64,000 nucleotides of DNA from Heligmosomoides polygyrus polygyrus (lineage: Eukaryota; Nematoda; Chromadorea; Rhabditida; Heligmosomidae). Shown one piece after another: positions 22,481 through 33,889 of the stretch (position 1 is the first letter of the stretch; every line of letters begins with the position of its first letter). Location: NCBI GenBank assembly GCA_947396885.1, contig OX377202.1, forward strand, positions 72,760,643-72,824,642, given 5' to 3'. The notes beneath the pieces are model-generated. The model searched no databases and had not been told where the DNA came from. It was given only the letters and a program-made list of their open reading frames with translations. Position numbers and translations under genes: made by a program.

Positions 22481-23598
22481 GGTAACTATCCGCCACCAAG
22501 GATATAGTTCGCCAGCAATCTCGCATAGTTAAGCTCGAAGAAAACTCGGCTGGCATACGCCGCCCTGTCGAAGGCACCCCATGGCTTTAGCCTCACCTAC
22601 CCGTGACTGAGGACGTAACTCACTCATTATGCGAGTTATATATGGTAAGATAAGCTATATGTATTCAGCCGCTATACTTTCATTCCTCGAAATCTCTGCA
22701 CCCCGTATTACACCGTTCTTCGTTTTCCGTACTTTTACATTTATGTACTATAACGCTAACGTAGCTTTACTCTTTTATAATTTGTCCCTTGAGAAATACT
22801 ATACAGAAGCTTTTCGTGGGTAACCTCAAGAGTACTTATTGCTTTCACATGTGTTCTCGAATACGGCTTGAGCAGCGTTGATGAGATTGTGATCCTATCA
22901 GTAATCCTTGAATTCGGGTGGCAACAATTTAGTGACAATCACCACGATATATCGTGAAGGAACAAGGCTAGCGTGCACTGTACCTTTCAAATCTTAACGT
23001 TAATTATGGACATACTCAATAATACAGTGGTAGTAGAGGTTGGTTTAGTTAGCTAGTTAGTTAGTTAGTTAGTTAGATAGTTAGATAAATAAATAAATAG
23101 ATAGATAGGTTATATGAAAATGAAAAAGGGTTACTCAATGCTTACCGGTCTGTTTTTTCTCATGCTCGATGAACACACCGGCGTACTCGTGCAAATGGTG
23201 ATGTTGAGAAATACCAAGTACATTGTTGAAACCACGGCTAGCCTAAGTGGAGTGACTATTAAGCAACGTCTTTGAAATTACCCCAACAATTCTCAGCAGG
23301 ACCTATATGGTCTTGCAGGGTATCTAGCGGAATGCACAGGGGAGAATTCGCTTTTGCTGAAAGGCATTGTGTGGTTTGCGGTTTGCAATGGGAAAAAATG
23401 ATAAAACAATGTGAGCTTTGGGCAGTTGATAAATAAACTCAGGCCGATTCTGCTAGGGGCAGCCACACTCTATAAAGAGTTATAAAAACAACATAGATAA
23501 TAATTTTTTCAGCGACTCCATCCTTAATGTTGTTGTTTGAAGGGTCTACAAACAACTTCACAACAGTACGAGCACATTATAGTAGCTTTGACCTAGTT
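22481..23598. other. No gene; contains a GTTA/GATA microsatellite
   Basis: A tetranucleotide tract of gtta, gata and aata units lies at about 23049-23108. A segment at 23295-23365 resembles 24015-24090 ('tatatggtcttg(c/t)agggt'), a dispersed repeat. No coding region was recognised. Confidence 0.6.
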
Positions 23599-23612
23599 TC
23601 AAACTTTGGTAT

Positions 23613-23906
23613 AAAGGATAAGGATAAAGGACGGCGTTACTCAATCCCTTCTGGGATGCGCCAGCGCATTCTACTTCTACGGTATGTCGTGGAGGCGACA
23701 TGAATGCGTATTTGGCCATACAATGACTTGCGGTGGCCAGCCGATGAACAAGTCAGCGCTCTATCTTTCCCAGACAGGTCTGGTACCAATTCACCGACCC
23801 CGGAGGGATGGAAGGCTTGGTTGGCCTGGGCGGGAAATCCGAACCAGGAACCTGGTATCGGGTGCACGCGACAGTCGCGCCTCCTCCGACTGCGCTACAC
23901 GCGCCC
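23613..23906 (-). mobile_element. tRNA-derived SINE with a 14-bp target duplication
   Basis: Bounded by TCAAACTTTGGTAT at 23599-23612 and 23907-23920. Read on the minus strand, the 5' head has an A-box-like 'gtagcgcagtcggagg' and a B-box-like 'ggttcggatttcc' about 50 bp later, the internal RNA polymerase III promoter of a tRNA. A unique body follows and the 3' end is 'tccttatcctttat'. There is no protein coding; frames through it are incidental. It would depend on a LINE for mobility. Confidence 0.85.
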
Positions 23907-23920
23907 TCAAACTTTGGTAT

Positions 23921-24960
23921 TGTACACCAAATAGTCAGTCCCTCTGTTTATAAAAGAAGACATCTCTATTAACAAGGGAGGTCTGTGAGCTCGGTCCGGG
24001 GATTCCGAACGAGGCATATATGGTCTTGTAGGGCATCGGACGAGGTTCACAGAACTGTGTTTTGCTTCTGCTAAGTACCCCTGGGTGGTCCAAAAATTGC
24101 AAAACTTGTATCACTCCAATGCAGTCTGATAAGGTAAAGTTGACGCCTGGAATGGCATTGTCGTGTACAGAATTTAAGCTCAAAGGTTTGGAGCGTCCAT
24201 TGTAGTCATATCGTTGCAATCTGAATATTTTTTCCTAGAAAAGTTGCAGGGTACATTTACATAATTCTAAAACGACTGCGGCAGGGACTGGATCGCGGTA
24301 CGGACTTGACGCAGAAGAGACAGGGTTCGATTCCGTCCAGTGGTGGTGTTTACGACTTGCTAGGCTGGGCTTCTGCAAATGACAATTAATTTTGGCTCTT
24401 GAAAGATACCACATCGTTTCCTAAGCTCGTCTTATACATGTTGTCAGATGTGGAGGATTTTGGCACGTGGAGTTACGTCGTGCGTTCATTAAAACACGCT
24501 TATCTCACTAGGGAAGCTTTCGTTAGATAATGCCCCTACATGACCTTGTAATGTTCTATATTAGTTTTGGAAGTGTTTCTCACTGTCACCTCATCTGCAA
24601 ACACGATCGACAAGTGTTGCTTTGGACCCATCATCGAAGCGTACTCATCATTCCTTTAAATATAGACTTTCACCCGTTCTACTAACTGTTACCAGTACAG
24701 CGTATTTTATCCACAAATGTTATTGGTTTTGCTGTGTATTTCTTTCTGGCCATTTTTCATGCTACACAAAACGTTGTATAGGGCTGCCCTGCACGATTAC
24801 CCGCTACGAGACTATTTACTCCTAGAAATCAAAACAACCGTTGTCAGTCGATGCTGTCGTCGTCTACGGTCTCTTCCGCCCTTGTAAGCCGCCGCTCCCC
24901 CTATTAGAGGCGGCTGAGATGTTTGGGACGGTAGATAGACACTCTCTCAATGAATGTGGT
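23921..24960. other. No protein gene recognised
   Basis: AT-rich sequence with a repeat related to 23295-23365 at 24015-24090 and a possible tRNA-like segment listed separately. The frame at 24622-24825 has no signature. Confidence 0.45.
24280..24345 (+). repeat. Possible tRNA-like SINE head
   Basis: It contains a perfect B-box-type sequence (gggttcgattccgtcc, near 24326) about 40 bp after an A-box-like 'tggatcgcggtacgg'. The cloverleaf is poor, so this is more likely a SINE fragment than a tRNA gene. Confidence 0.35.
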
Positions 24961-24974
24961 GAGCACTATAGTTC

Positions 24975-25320
24975 GCCCGAATGAATATTCGAGCATTCGA
25001 ATTCGAATAATTCTATTCGAATTCGAATATTCGTATTGAACGTTCGTAAAAAACGCGATTTTCGAATGTATTCGAATTCGAATGCTCGAAAAAACGCAAT
25101 TTTCGAATGTATTCGAATTCGAATGCTCGAAAAAACGTGATTTTCGAATGTATTCGAATTCGAATGCTCGAAAAAACGCGACTTTCGAATGTATTCGAAT
25201 TCGAATGCTCGAAAAAATGCGATTTTCGAATGTATTCGAATTCGAATGCTCGAAACACTCGTGTTCGAACGCTCAAATTCGAATGCTCGAAACATTCGAA
25301 TTCGAACGTTCGATTCTGCG
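24975..25320. repeat. 41-bp palindromic satellite array, locus 1
   Basis: About six tandem units of a 41-bp repeat built from gaattcgaatg, ctcgaaaaaacgcg and attttcgaatgtattc. Each unit contains the EcoRI-type palindrome GAATTC and several TTCGAA palindromes. The array is preceded by 'gtgagcactatagttcgccc'. The second locus at 30690-30880 uses the same unit, and its right side carries the complement of this flank ('aactatagtgagcac'). Confidence 0.9.
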
Positions 25321-25489
25321 ATCTAACAAAATAATCTATCTTTCCTGCTTCAAGTATCCCAGAAGCAAATGATTTACGCTCCAATCAGAAAAGTGCGCGC
25401 CCTCATCGGGAACTCAGGAGCCGTATGTCCTTCGAGCGCAGAACCAGGCTAAGGAAGGGACTCCAGGGTGGGTGCCATCCAAGCTGCTC

Positions 25490-25690
25490 GTGTGGGAACT
25501 GCTTTCGTCGCCCAGGGGAGTCCGCAGCTGGGTTCTGCGCTCTCGAGCGCGGAAACGCATACAGCTGGAAAATGCACAGAAGACGCCAGCGAATAATGTA
25601 GACGTCAAACACCTCAAATCTCAACCACTCCGTTGAAATGCAAAAATCTCGCAACGCAAGAGACCTCCCTCGCATGAATCAACGCCACTG
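25490..25690 (-). mobile_element. Second SINE-like family, copy 1
   Basis: On the minus strand the copy contains 'cgagatttttgcatttcaac', 'gtggttgagatttgaggtgt' and 'gacgtctac', shared with the copies at 36590-36800 and 37010-37130. The best-preserved copy (36.6 kb) has a B-box-like 'gggggttcggttctc', which suggests a tRNA-derived SINE. Confidence 0.5.
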
Positions 25691-26600
25691 TGCCCCACAA
25701 CCTGCCCAAACGTCTTCTGATTCCGCAGGCACGTTATCAACATCGGCGGCACGTCTCCAGGGGTGGTTTTCTTTTATCGCTGCGGGCGATTTTCTTTTAT
25801 CGCTCAGAATGTGGAAACCAATGTTAAACTGGACACTTTTCAAATCAAAATGGACATATTCACGACAAATTGGACACTCTTCTCAACAAGTATAACTCTA
25901 TTGGAATCAACTGAACATTTTCCAAATCAAAACGAGATTTTTTCGCATTGAACTAGAGACTCTCCAAAAGGGTTAGAATAATGATTAAATAAAAGAATAG
26001 TGCATTTAAAACGTTCATCAGGAGAAATGTCACCTTCGATCCGCTTGATCTTGTCGGCGTTTTTCTAAATTTTATTTCGTTCCTGATATATGTATCACAT
26101 AATGTATCATTGGGTGTACAATGCGTGCCTTATATAAATAAATAAATAATTTTTGTTCAAGGAAATTTAGCATAATTTTTTGAAATTTCCACATTGGTTG
26201 AAATTTTATAAAGCTGCTCTTTTTGGCGAGGGAGAATAATGTTAGGCTGTCGCAAAATTAATCTCCGTTTCGAGGTATGTATAGCTAAATAAGTTTTTTA
26301 CCCCAATGTATCTCATCTCAGGGAAAGTCACACATACCGTTCGGTACGTTTTTTCCTGCTCTTTCAAAAACAAATATGTAGATTTCGCTCTAGTTTTTCT
26401 AGCCGACATTCTCCATAGCCCCGTATCATGAACCGACGCGACTGTCGAGTCATCATGCTTTATGAATTCAAATTGGGACATTCTGCGACAAAGGCATCCC
26501 GTAACCAGGAGACCAGATCCCGACGCCGATTCGCTTATGTACAGAAGCGGGATCGTTTGGATCCGCTCCCAAAAGAAGCTTTGAAGACTCGACTTTGACC
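25691..26600. other. No recognisable gene
   Basis: AT-rich; includes one degenerate unit of the minisatellite at 25700-25760 and simple 'aaataaataaat' at about 26135. The frame at 26242-26481 (minus) has no signature. Confidence 0.45.
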
Positions 26601-26604
26601 GGTT

Positions 26605-27718
26605 TTGATGAATTTTTACTTACCAAAGAAGGATCTCAGGCGTAGGTCTGAACGGGGAGAATGGATAGCACTGCAAGAGTTTCCACCCTTCGTGCAGTAG
26701 AAAAACATGTTTCGTTCAGTTCCTGAACCAGAAGAGCTACGGATCCTCGAAGGTGGGGTAAACTAACGCATCGTCAGTGAGTGCCCACGTGCATACGTGT
26801 GCGCGCTGACGTATGGGAATTGGCGGAAGACTGTGCGGCGAGCGAGTCGGTGGCTCAGCAGGGTGCCACGCTGCTTCACGGGTGCTAGCCCAGATGCTCA
26901 ACTCCGGTGCTGCGCACTAATTTCGCATTTTTCATGACCGCTGCCTCCTTTACCTTTTTGCTTCCTACACATCTCCTAAACATTTATTTCACTATAAATT
27001 GTCCAATAAGATTATATTTTGAGCTCTGCTTCACTCACATCTCTCACTTTTTGTATTATGCAAGGTAATGTGTTTCTCAGCGAATGTTAAACAGTGACCT
27101 CACAACAGGTACGGGTGACTTGGACTGTCAAGTCATAACCACCGATTTCGCCCAAACTTCCAGGGGGTTATTTGGGTGCTGATCACGAATCGTTTTTGGT
27201 ATTACGCTGGAGTACGGAAAGTTACAGTAGGCATGGGTGACTAATGGTAAGGTCATGGTCACCGTTTTCGTCCAAACGTTGTCTATACGACTTATCTGGG
27301 GTGTGGATCACAAATCTGACCCTTTTGACAATTTAGGGTGAAATAAATGTGTAGAAGATGTAGGAAGCAAATTGTTCAAGGAGGCAGCAGACATGGAAAA
27401 ATGCAAAAATAGTGCATAGCACGGGAATCGATCATCTGGCCTAGCACCTGTGAGGCAGCGTCACACCCTGCTGAGCCCCCGATTTGCTCGCCGCATCGCC
27501 TTCGCCACTTCCCATGCGTCGACGCGCGCACGTGGGCACACGCTGACGGTGCGTTATTGTACTCCACCTTCGAGGGTCCGTAGCTCTTCTGGTTCAAGGA
27601 CTCAGCAATAAGGAAACATGTTTTTCTACTAAATGAAGGGTGGAGATTCTCGCAGTACTATCCATTTCCCCGCTCAGACCTACGCCTGAGACCCTTCCCT
27701 GGTTAGTTGGTTTTGATG
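26605..27718. mobile_element. Long-inverted-repeat element with tRNA-like arms, copy 1
   Basis: The left arm (about 26605-27003) and right arm (about 27326-27718) are reverse complements over nearly 400 bp. Shared words include 'tctcaggcgtaggtctga', 'agtagaaaaacatgttt', 'agaagagctacgga' and 'ggctcagcagggtg', the last resembling a tRNA A box. The centre holds two tandem variants of a segment ending in 'tgatcacgaatc' or 'ggatcacaaatctg' (27115-27195 and 27230-27320). There is no transposase. The elements at 38169-39762 and 56430-57930 have the same architecture and similar arm phrases. Confidence 0.75.
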
Positions 27719-28360
27719 CATTGTCACTTCAGAAGGAGGAGTTGAAGTTGAAAACTGAAATGGAGTTGTGTTTTTGACACCTTTTTCATTTCAGAAACAG
27801 ATCCGCTTCTAAACGAAGCTTAGAATACGCTGCAGTTAGTTTTCTTTTATCGCTCAGTATGTGGAAACCAACCTGATAAAACACATCTGGGATTATAAGC
27901 GGTAAGGGTTATGACAGGTCTTAACGGCCGTTAATTTTAAATAAGAGTTAGAGGGGTGGCGAAAGGCGAGGTGTGTTATTTCCTCAATGTTTCGTATAAG
28001 ATTGCTCACTGGACTGTTAATTTACAGTATAAAGATGAGAGGAAAGCAAGAGGAGGGGAGATGAGGAAGCTGCCATTTATGGAAAAGATCTGATGATGTG
28101 ACGATCGCATTGAGAAGTCTATTTGCCCAAAGTTTGAAATTTGTAATCTTTACAACGGGTTCGAACGAACCCAAACCAAAAAGAACTTCATGGATTGCAC
28201 GATACAATTAGTGTAGGTAATCTTACCCACATATTAGCAATTAATTTATCCCAGTGTATGAATATGTTTATCTTATACATATATTAGCGACGGACATCAA
28301 GCTAGGCGAGCAAGAGGGAAGCCCACGTACAGATGGGGTAGGATACTTGTCGTCAATATA
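27719..28360. other. No recognisable gene
   Basis: AT-rich; nothing was seen beyond short meaningless frames. Confidence 0.45.
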
Positions 28361-28652
28361 CAGGGTGTCTGAAAAAACGTGTACACTGTTTGAAAGGTGA
28401 TAACCTTGCTCACAGTGAAGGTACTCTAGAGATTAAGGACAAGAATGAATGCTTTAAAAATATAAATTTTCTCACATATGAGTGGTGTGGATTGCGCCAA
28501 GCACTCGTCTGATTTCTTCCATTTTACACTTGATTGATTGTGTTTCACTTAAATAATTGTAATTTCTCCTTAAAGGGGACGTGTTGATTAATTTGTGCTT
28601 CTTTAAAATTTAAAATTCAAAAACACACTACGGCTTGCGAAAAATTGAACTG

Positions 28653-29918
28653 TTAGGTTGTACGGAAAGTTCTCAGCGTGTTGAGTGCTTCACTTTGAAG
28701 TACCATGACTTTCTCAAATCTTATCGGATCTAGTCGAAATAAGCACCGTTCGAATCAGCACACCTTTGCCAATGGGTCACCTGTCGACTTATTCCATCAG
28801 CAAAAAATGAATTGATCAAGATCCGACAAAATCCACGAAAGCTGTTTTGGCTTGGTCCTGATTGGTGAAGATTTTACCAGCGAGAAAGTTCTGAAAGTGT
28901 TTGAACAGGTGGTAGTCGGCTGGTGAGAGGTCTGGAGAATGTGGCGGGTGAGGCAGAACATCAACCCTTAATTCGTTCAATTTTCGAATAGTGATTCGCG
29001 AAACACGTGGGCGGGCGTTATCGTGCAAAACAATCGGGCCTCTTCTGTTGGCCAATACTGGTTGAAGTTGACGCAATTTTCGGTGCATTTCGTCAACTTT
29101 CTTACAGTAGGTATCTGCTGTGATCGTTTGGCCTGGGACCAAAAAATTGTAATGGATCACTCCAGCTGCCAACCACCATACAGTGACCATTACCTTTTGT
29201 GTGAAGGTTCGCCTTTGGAAAATGCGGAGGGGGATCGTCGTCGTCCACCCACTGTCCGAAACGTTTCCTGTTATCACACAGGATCCATTTTTCATCACAA
29301 GTGATGACTCGATCCAAAAACGGATCGGTTTTGTTGTGTAAAAGTAGAGAAGAACAGATCTCGAAACGTTATGATTTTTGCCGATCACTTAACACGTGGG
29401 GCACCCACTTTTCGAGCTTTTTCACCTTCCCGAGGCGTTTCAAAGCACCTGCAACAGCAGTTTTACCGACGTCTAGCCCCTCTACGATCCCGCGAACTGT
29501 TTGGCATGGTTCAGCTACCACCAGTTCCTTCAACTCGTCCTCCAGGATTGCTAAAGGTCGACCGCTACTGGGATCATATACGAAGCTGAAACCTCCGATC
29601 CGAAATTTACTGAACCACTGGTACGCAGTGCTTTTTCCAACACTATTAGGCCCCACACTCGATTGAATTGTCGAGCTGTCTCTGCTACGGATTGTCTCAA
29701 TTTGAAATAGAAATAAAATATCGTTCGGATTTGCTCCTTCGACATACTTCAATAAGCATTCAAGAACAGAAGTATAAAACAACGTTGAAACATAGATGAG
29801 ATAGAAAAATTCTGTGCAGAAAGTAGCATTAATGCGCAATGCAAGTTGAATTTTTAATTAACAATAGATGATTGAAAAATAGTATCACATAACGCTGAGA
29901 ACTTTCCGAACAACTTAA
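28653..29918 (-). mobile_element. Mariner element, full length, inactive
   Basis: The terminal inverted repeats are 26 bp with three mismatches (28653-28678 and 29893-29918; tips TTAGGTTG and CAACTTAA). TA follows on the right (29919-29920) and TG, a mutated TA, precedes on the left. At 1266 bp it is the usual mariner size. It inserted into the left half of a larger Tc1-like element. Confidence 0.9.
28816..29745 (-). pseudogene. Mariner transposase, frameshifted (D,D34D)
   Basis: DDE/D cut-and-paste transposase. The N-terminal helix-turn-helix piece starts at 29745 ('MSKEQIRTIFYFYFKLRQS'). The linker includes 'SSGRPLAI', then 'KVKKLEKWVPHVLSD' (near 29400). The first aspartate lies in 'VITCDEKWILCDN' (near 29310), in a different frame from the C-terminal part. 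The second and third are in 'VLHDNARPRVS' and 'SPADYHLF' (near 29010-28920), 34 residues apart as in true mariners. Frameshifts near 29380 and 29200 and N-terminal damage make it inactive. Confidence 0.9.
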
Positions 29919-30689
29919 TATTATATTTTAAAGTTTTAACATTTCTGATAGTGAAACATTCGAAGCTGTTTTATGGATTCCACAATTTTCCGTTCTTGGT
30001 GTTGCTCTAATAACGCTTTCTACACGTCTGAGCCCATAACAAGAGTCATGCCGGCCCTAGGGTTTCTTTCGAGGAGAAAAAGTCTATCCTGAAGTGCTTC
30101 TGGAAAATCGAAAACATCGTCGGAGTGCAGAGGCGATTTAGCGACTACTCCAAAGCACCACCCACTCGTGTGACCCATACACAGTCATTCAAGTCTGAAA
30201 TGGTTTCTGGCAGGGTGTGGAACAATATGACTATTTGCACGCCACAGAAATCTCATTACCCTGTGCTTTAGTATGAGTCTCGAACAGCTCCAAAAGCTTC
30301 ACTAGAAGCAATGTTAGAAGCAATTTCATTTCAATTAGTACTTGCATTTTTAGGATACCCTGCATTTTTCGCAAGCCATAGTGTGTTTAAAGTTTTAAAC
30401 ATTGAAGGAAGCCCAAAGCAAATGACACGGTTTCTTTAAAGAGAAATTACAACAGCTATTCAAGTGAAACACAATTAATCGAATGTAAAATGATGAGAAT
30501 TCAGATGAGTGTATTTCGCAGTCCACACCGCTTGTATGTCAGAAAATTTTTATTTTATTAAGCTTTCATATGAGCCCTTAACTTCTTCAGTACCCTTACC
30601 TTGAGCAACGTTATCACCTTTCAAACAGTGTATACCCCGTATTTGCTTTGATGAAATGATCCTCTCTCCCAAAACCCTAGTTGAGCCCG

Positions 30690-30880
30690 AATGATTATTC
30701 GAACATTCGAATTCGAATGCTCGAAAAAACGCGATTTTCGAATGTATTCGAATTCGAATGCTCGAAAAAACGCGATTTTCGAATGTATTCGAATTCGAAT
30801 GCTCGAAAAAACGCGATTTTCGAACGTTATTCGAATTCGAGTGCTCGAAAATCGTCGCTATTCGAATATATTCGGTTATT
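30690..30880. repeat. 41-bp palindromic satellite array, locus 2
   Basis: About four tandem units with the same 41-bp sequence as 24975-25320, ending in diverged copies. On the right it is followed by 'aactatagtgagcac', the complement of the left flank of locus 1. Confidence 0.9.
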
Positions 30881-30889
30881 CGAAATTTT

Positions 30890-32490
30890 TGGGAGAGCAC
30901 AACTATAGTGAGCACCGGTCGGGCTCCACCACAATCCCTATCCGATAATCCTGAAGCACATCATTCGTGCATGTCATTGCTTTCGAAGGGATACCATACC
31001 CACGTCTCCAGCGGTCATCCTGAGGCCGGAATCACGATTGGTAAGGTAATGGGTTAATGGTAATGGATAAGTTTACCAACGAAGGATAGAGGGCAGAGGG
31101 CAAGTTCGGTATTCATGATGTGAATAAAAATAATCTAATTCGGTGAATGATATAATTCTACGCCACCATTCTCCCACCTCCACGCTCTTATGAATGGCAG
31201 GTAATACTTCGGTTTGCACCTTCTACCCAGATAACCCTGGGTAAAGTAATTCATGAATCCGGCCTCTGGTCAGAAGCCAAGCGGGAAATGGCTTCCCGCG
31301 GTACTCATCAGTTGGCGAACGTCATTGTTGAGTTGGAAGTTGGAGGCGTAGAGGCGTGAGGAAAACGTGTAATACACCAGTGTAGCATAACTTTTCTTAT
31401 GGCGTCAGCGTGCAATGACGTGTGAGACACGTCAAGCATGAATGAGGGACAACGCCGCAAACGAGGCATCGGCAGTAACGCATCAAGGCATTGCTACCGC
31501 CACAGCTGTTTTGCTGCCAACAATTTCTGTCTGGGCTCTAGCTGACCGTGGCGGAATCTCGAATGGAAGCTGATAATGATAACGATAATGAAATCGTTTT
31601 GGCGATGGAATGAGCGGCAATGCTAAGGATGAGTGCCGCCTAAGCCGCAGTTTTGCCTACTGCGAGGCGATTTTGTTGCCTGCCCCGCGCCGCGTTGCTG
31701 CAAAAGTGTGCGTAGGACTTAACTGTATGCAGCATCGGTGTGTTCTCTATGGTAAACTTTGCTAGGCCACTTCTTATGTAACTGGAAATACCTGTGCCTT
31801 CGCACCAAGGCGTATACCCAGTGAGTGCATAATAACCCGCCCCTGGCTTAATTGCACCGATTTCTATACTGAATTATAGAAATCAACTAGAATCTCCTGC
31901 CACTCGAACTCGAGTGTTCGATTAGTATACGTCCCTTCCTTTAAGCCATTCACTCATACCACGGGTCAATCATACGGCGGATTTGATAACAAACGGCAGA
32001 AACACTTATGTTCAATAGGGAGGGATCAGTTTTATATGTTAGACTAAGCCAAAACTCTTCCAGTTTGTTCAATTTTTTTATTAAATGCTTCAATTTTTCA
32101 CGCATATTTGGTTAAGTAGTACGGGTCTCTGAACGAATGGCGCAGTATAAGCTGCGACCGCCTCCCGTATTACTCATTCACTATAATCGTAGACGTAAAG
32201 TACACCGACGCACTACTGACGTCTTGACGTTTACGTGTAAAGACATGTGGAGGACGTGGATTACACCAGTCCAGCATAACTGGCGCAATGGTTCCCGTCT
32301 AATGACGTGTACCATACGTGTAGCGAACGTGTCGGAAATTCCCCAAAAATTCACTTGGTGTCTAAACGGATCAAGCCGTTTTGCCTCGCGCGGTAATTCT
32401 GCGTCTCTGCCCTATGCTTAAAGATGGGGCTGCCGCGTTGCCTCAGAAGAGTGCGTAAGGCTTTATGGGAAACGGGTCGGCAGCATTGCC
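30890..32490. other. No gene; weak dispersed repeats
   Basis: The segments 31361-31440 and 32255-32330 resemble each other ('tacaccagt', 'agcataact', 'aatgacgtgt'). A 'catgaatccggcct' phrase at about 31252 resembles a MITE end. No coding region was recognised. Confidence 0.45.
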
Positions 32491-32491
32491 G

Positions 32492-32633
32492 TTAGGCCTT
32501 TGTCATACCATCACTCACCCCGAGCGACGCCTAATGATATGCTCCCGTATCGATCGGGCGGCGCGATGGAATCGATATGGGCGCATATCATTAGGCGTCG
32601 CTCGGGGTGAGCGATGGTATGACAAAGGCCTTA
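32492..32633. repeat. Near-perfect hairpin, 63-bp arms
   Basis: Arms 32492-32554 and 32571-32633 are reverse complements over 63 bp with four mismatches by eye, around a 16-bp loop (cgggcggcgcgatgga). The GC-rich stem includes 'tcaccccgagcgacgcctaa' and its complement. There is no coding capacity and no obvious target duplication. Confidence 0.9.
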
Positions 32634-32639
32634 GGATGT

Positions 32640-33889
32640 GCTCCTCGATCCTAGAAGTCGAGAACATTTTCGCCCCATGTTTACCAAATGGTTACTCGGA
32701 ATGATAGCGACACATTTAGATATTTCACTCGCAACGACTACGTCATCATCGACTGGGTAGCCAAGTGGGGAGAGATCTGTTGCCATATTCATGAACGTTG
32801 CCGGGATCTTCCCGGCTTCCCACGGGAAGCGATTGATGCGAGAGAGCGAGGCAGGAGAGAGAGGCGAGAGATGATATCGCTTGTCTCCGGTTCCCGCCGC
32901 TTCATGTATATGGCCTCTGGACTTGAGAGAGTGAGGTGGGGCTCCATATATTGTTAGGGGTGCCTCTTGCGTTGGCGAATAAGGGTGACGAAGTCATGGC
33001 CACCAATTTCGCTTATACTCTGCCTATGGGAATTATTTGAGCTGCTTACCACGATTTATAAGTTTTTCTAAACCATCGATTTTTCGAGAACTACTTTCCA
33101 CTTCAAATTCGAAGGTTGAAAAATAGTCTGACCAAATGGGTAGAGAAAGCGGTTCTATTTTACTTACTCACAGGTAAAAGCACATCATCCATAAACTCAT
33201 TGTAGACGACCGTAAGTACATCGAACGCAGACACTTTGGAAGAAAATATGTGTGAAAGCGAAGTCAATTGAAACTGTTGGATGCAGTTTCTCCGCAATCA
33301 CACCTCCCTTTAACATATACCAATGTATGGAGTGTGCAAGAGAAAATGGTTTACAACAGCGTGAAAATGAAGAAAAAACAAATGATTTCATGTCAGTAGC
33401 GGAAGGTGGTCGAATGGTAGTGCTGAAGACAAGTCCTCAGCACTACCATTCGACCAACTCAGAACTCCCTGCAGTCCAATGGAGCTGCTTTGCGACAGTT
33501 TTTCGTCATTTTCGGACCACCCAGTGGCCCGTAGCAAAAACAAAAACATTTCTGTGCTCATGATCTCATGTCCTACAACATCATATAGGTCTCGTTGAAT
33601 CTTTGGGGAAAGTTCATGGGCTTCCGTTGTGAGTACAGAATGACCCCCTCGGAGCCTAATTAGGCCGGCACATGTATGTGTATCAATTACATCACAATGG
33701 TTGTGTACAAGGCAAATGTTCTATAGGGTAAGATTCTGTAGGGAGTTCAAGTATTGTACACTGAGGGGACCCTGATCCAAACGTCCGCTGGCAATGGAGC
33801 GCGGAAACGCGGAACCTGGCGCCTTGCTCCTCTAGCACTCGCCATTCAACGCTTTGCATATGGTCCGACGATGGACTCAGACGGTCTTT
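32640..33889. other. No gene recognised
   Basis: A relic at 32985-33055 ('gtgacgaagtcatggccacc', 'gcttaccacgattta') resembles the central segment of the element at 26605-27718. A 50-bp palindrome is listed separately. The other frames are meaningless. Confidence 0.45.
33407..33456. repeat. 50-bp palindrome
   Basis: Arms 33407-33426 and 33437-33456 are perfect 20-nt reverse complements; the pairing continues inward with one mismatch to a 2-nt centre. Confidence 0.9.

Larger units (their letters stand above)
28361..30639. mobile_element. Tc1-like element containing a nested mariner
   Basis: The left end starts TA|CAGGGTGTCTGAAAAAACG (28361). Arms of about 290 bp (28361-28649 and about 30355-30639) are reverse complements, sharing 'acactgtttgaaaggtgata' and 'cacacta(c/t)ggcttgcgaa'. 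The right terminus has lost about 17 bp of the tip. In the internal DNA, 30077-30184 (plus) reads 'EEKKSILKCFWKIENIV' followed by 'VQRRFSDY', matching the N-terminal helix-turn-helix of a Tc1/mariner-superfamily transposase. The rest of the transposase is gone. Confidence 0.75.

Noticed and set aside
22254..22577. Repeat-containing protein on the minus strand ('RRRSPKCAGIQ', 'GRCPTCLGIQ')
   Set aside because: A translation of the 40-45-bp minisatellite.
24280..24345. A functional tRNA gene
   Set aside because: A good B box but poor stems and no clear anticodon arm; more likely a SINE fragment.
25013..25384. Open frames on both strands with repeated 'FEFECSKK' or 'FRAFEFEYIRK' patterns (also at 30550-30948)
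   Set aside because: They are translations of the 41-bp satellite, open in several frames because the unit lacks stops; not genes.
25013..30880. CRISPR-like arrays
   Set aside because: The tandem 41-bp units have no unique spacers, and the sequence is eukaryotic.
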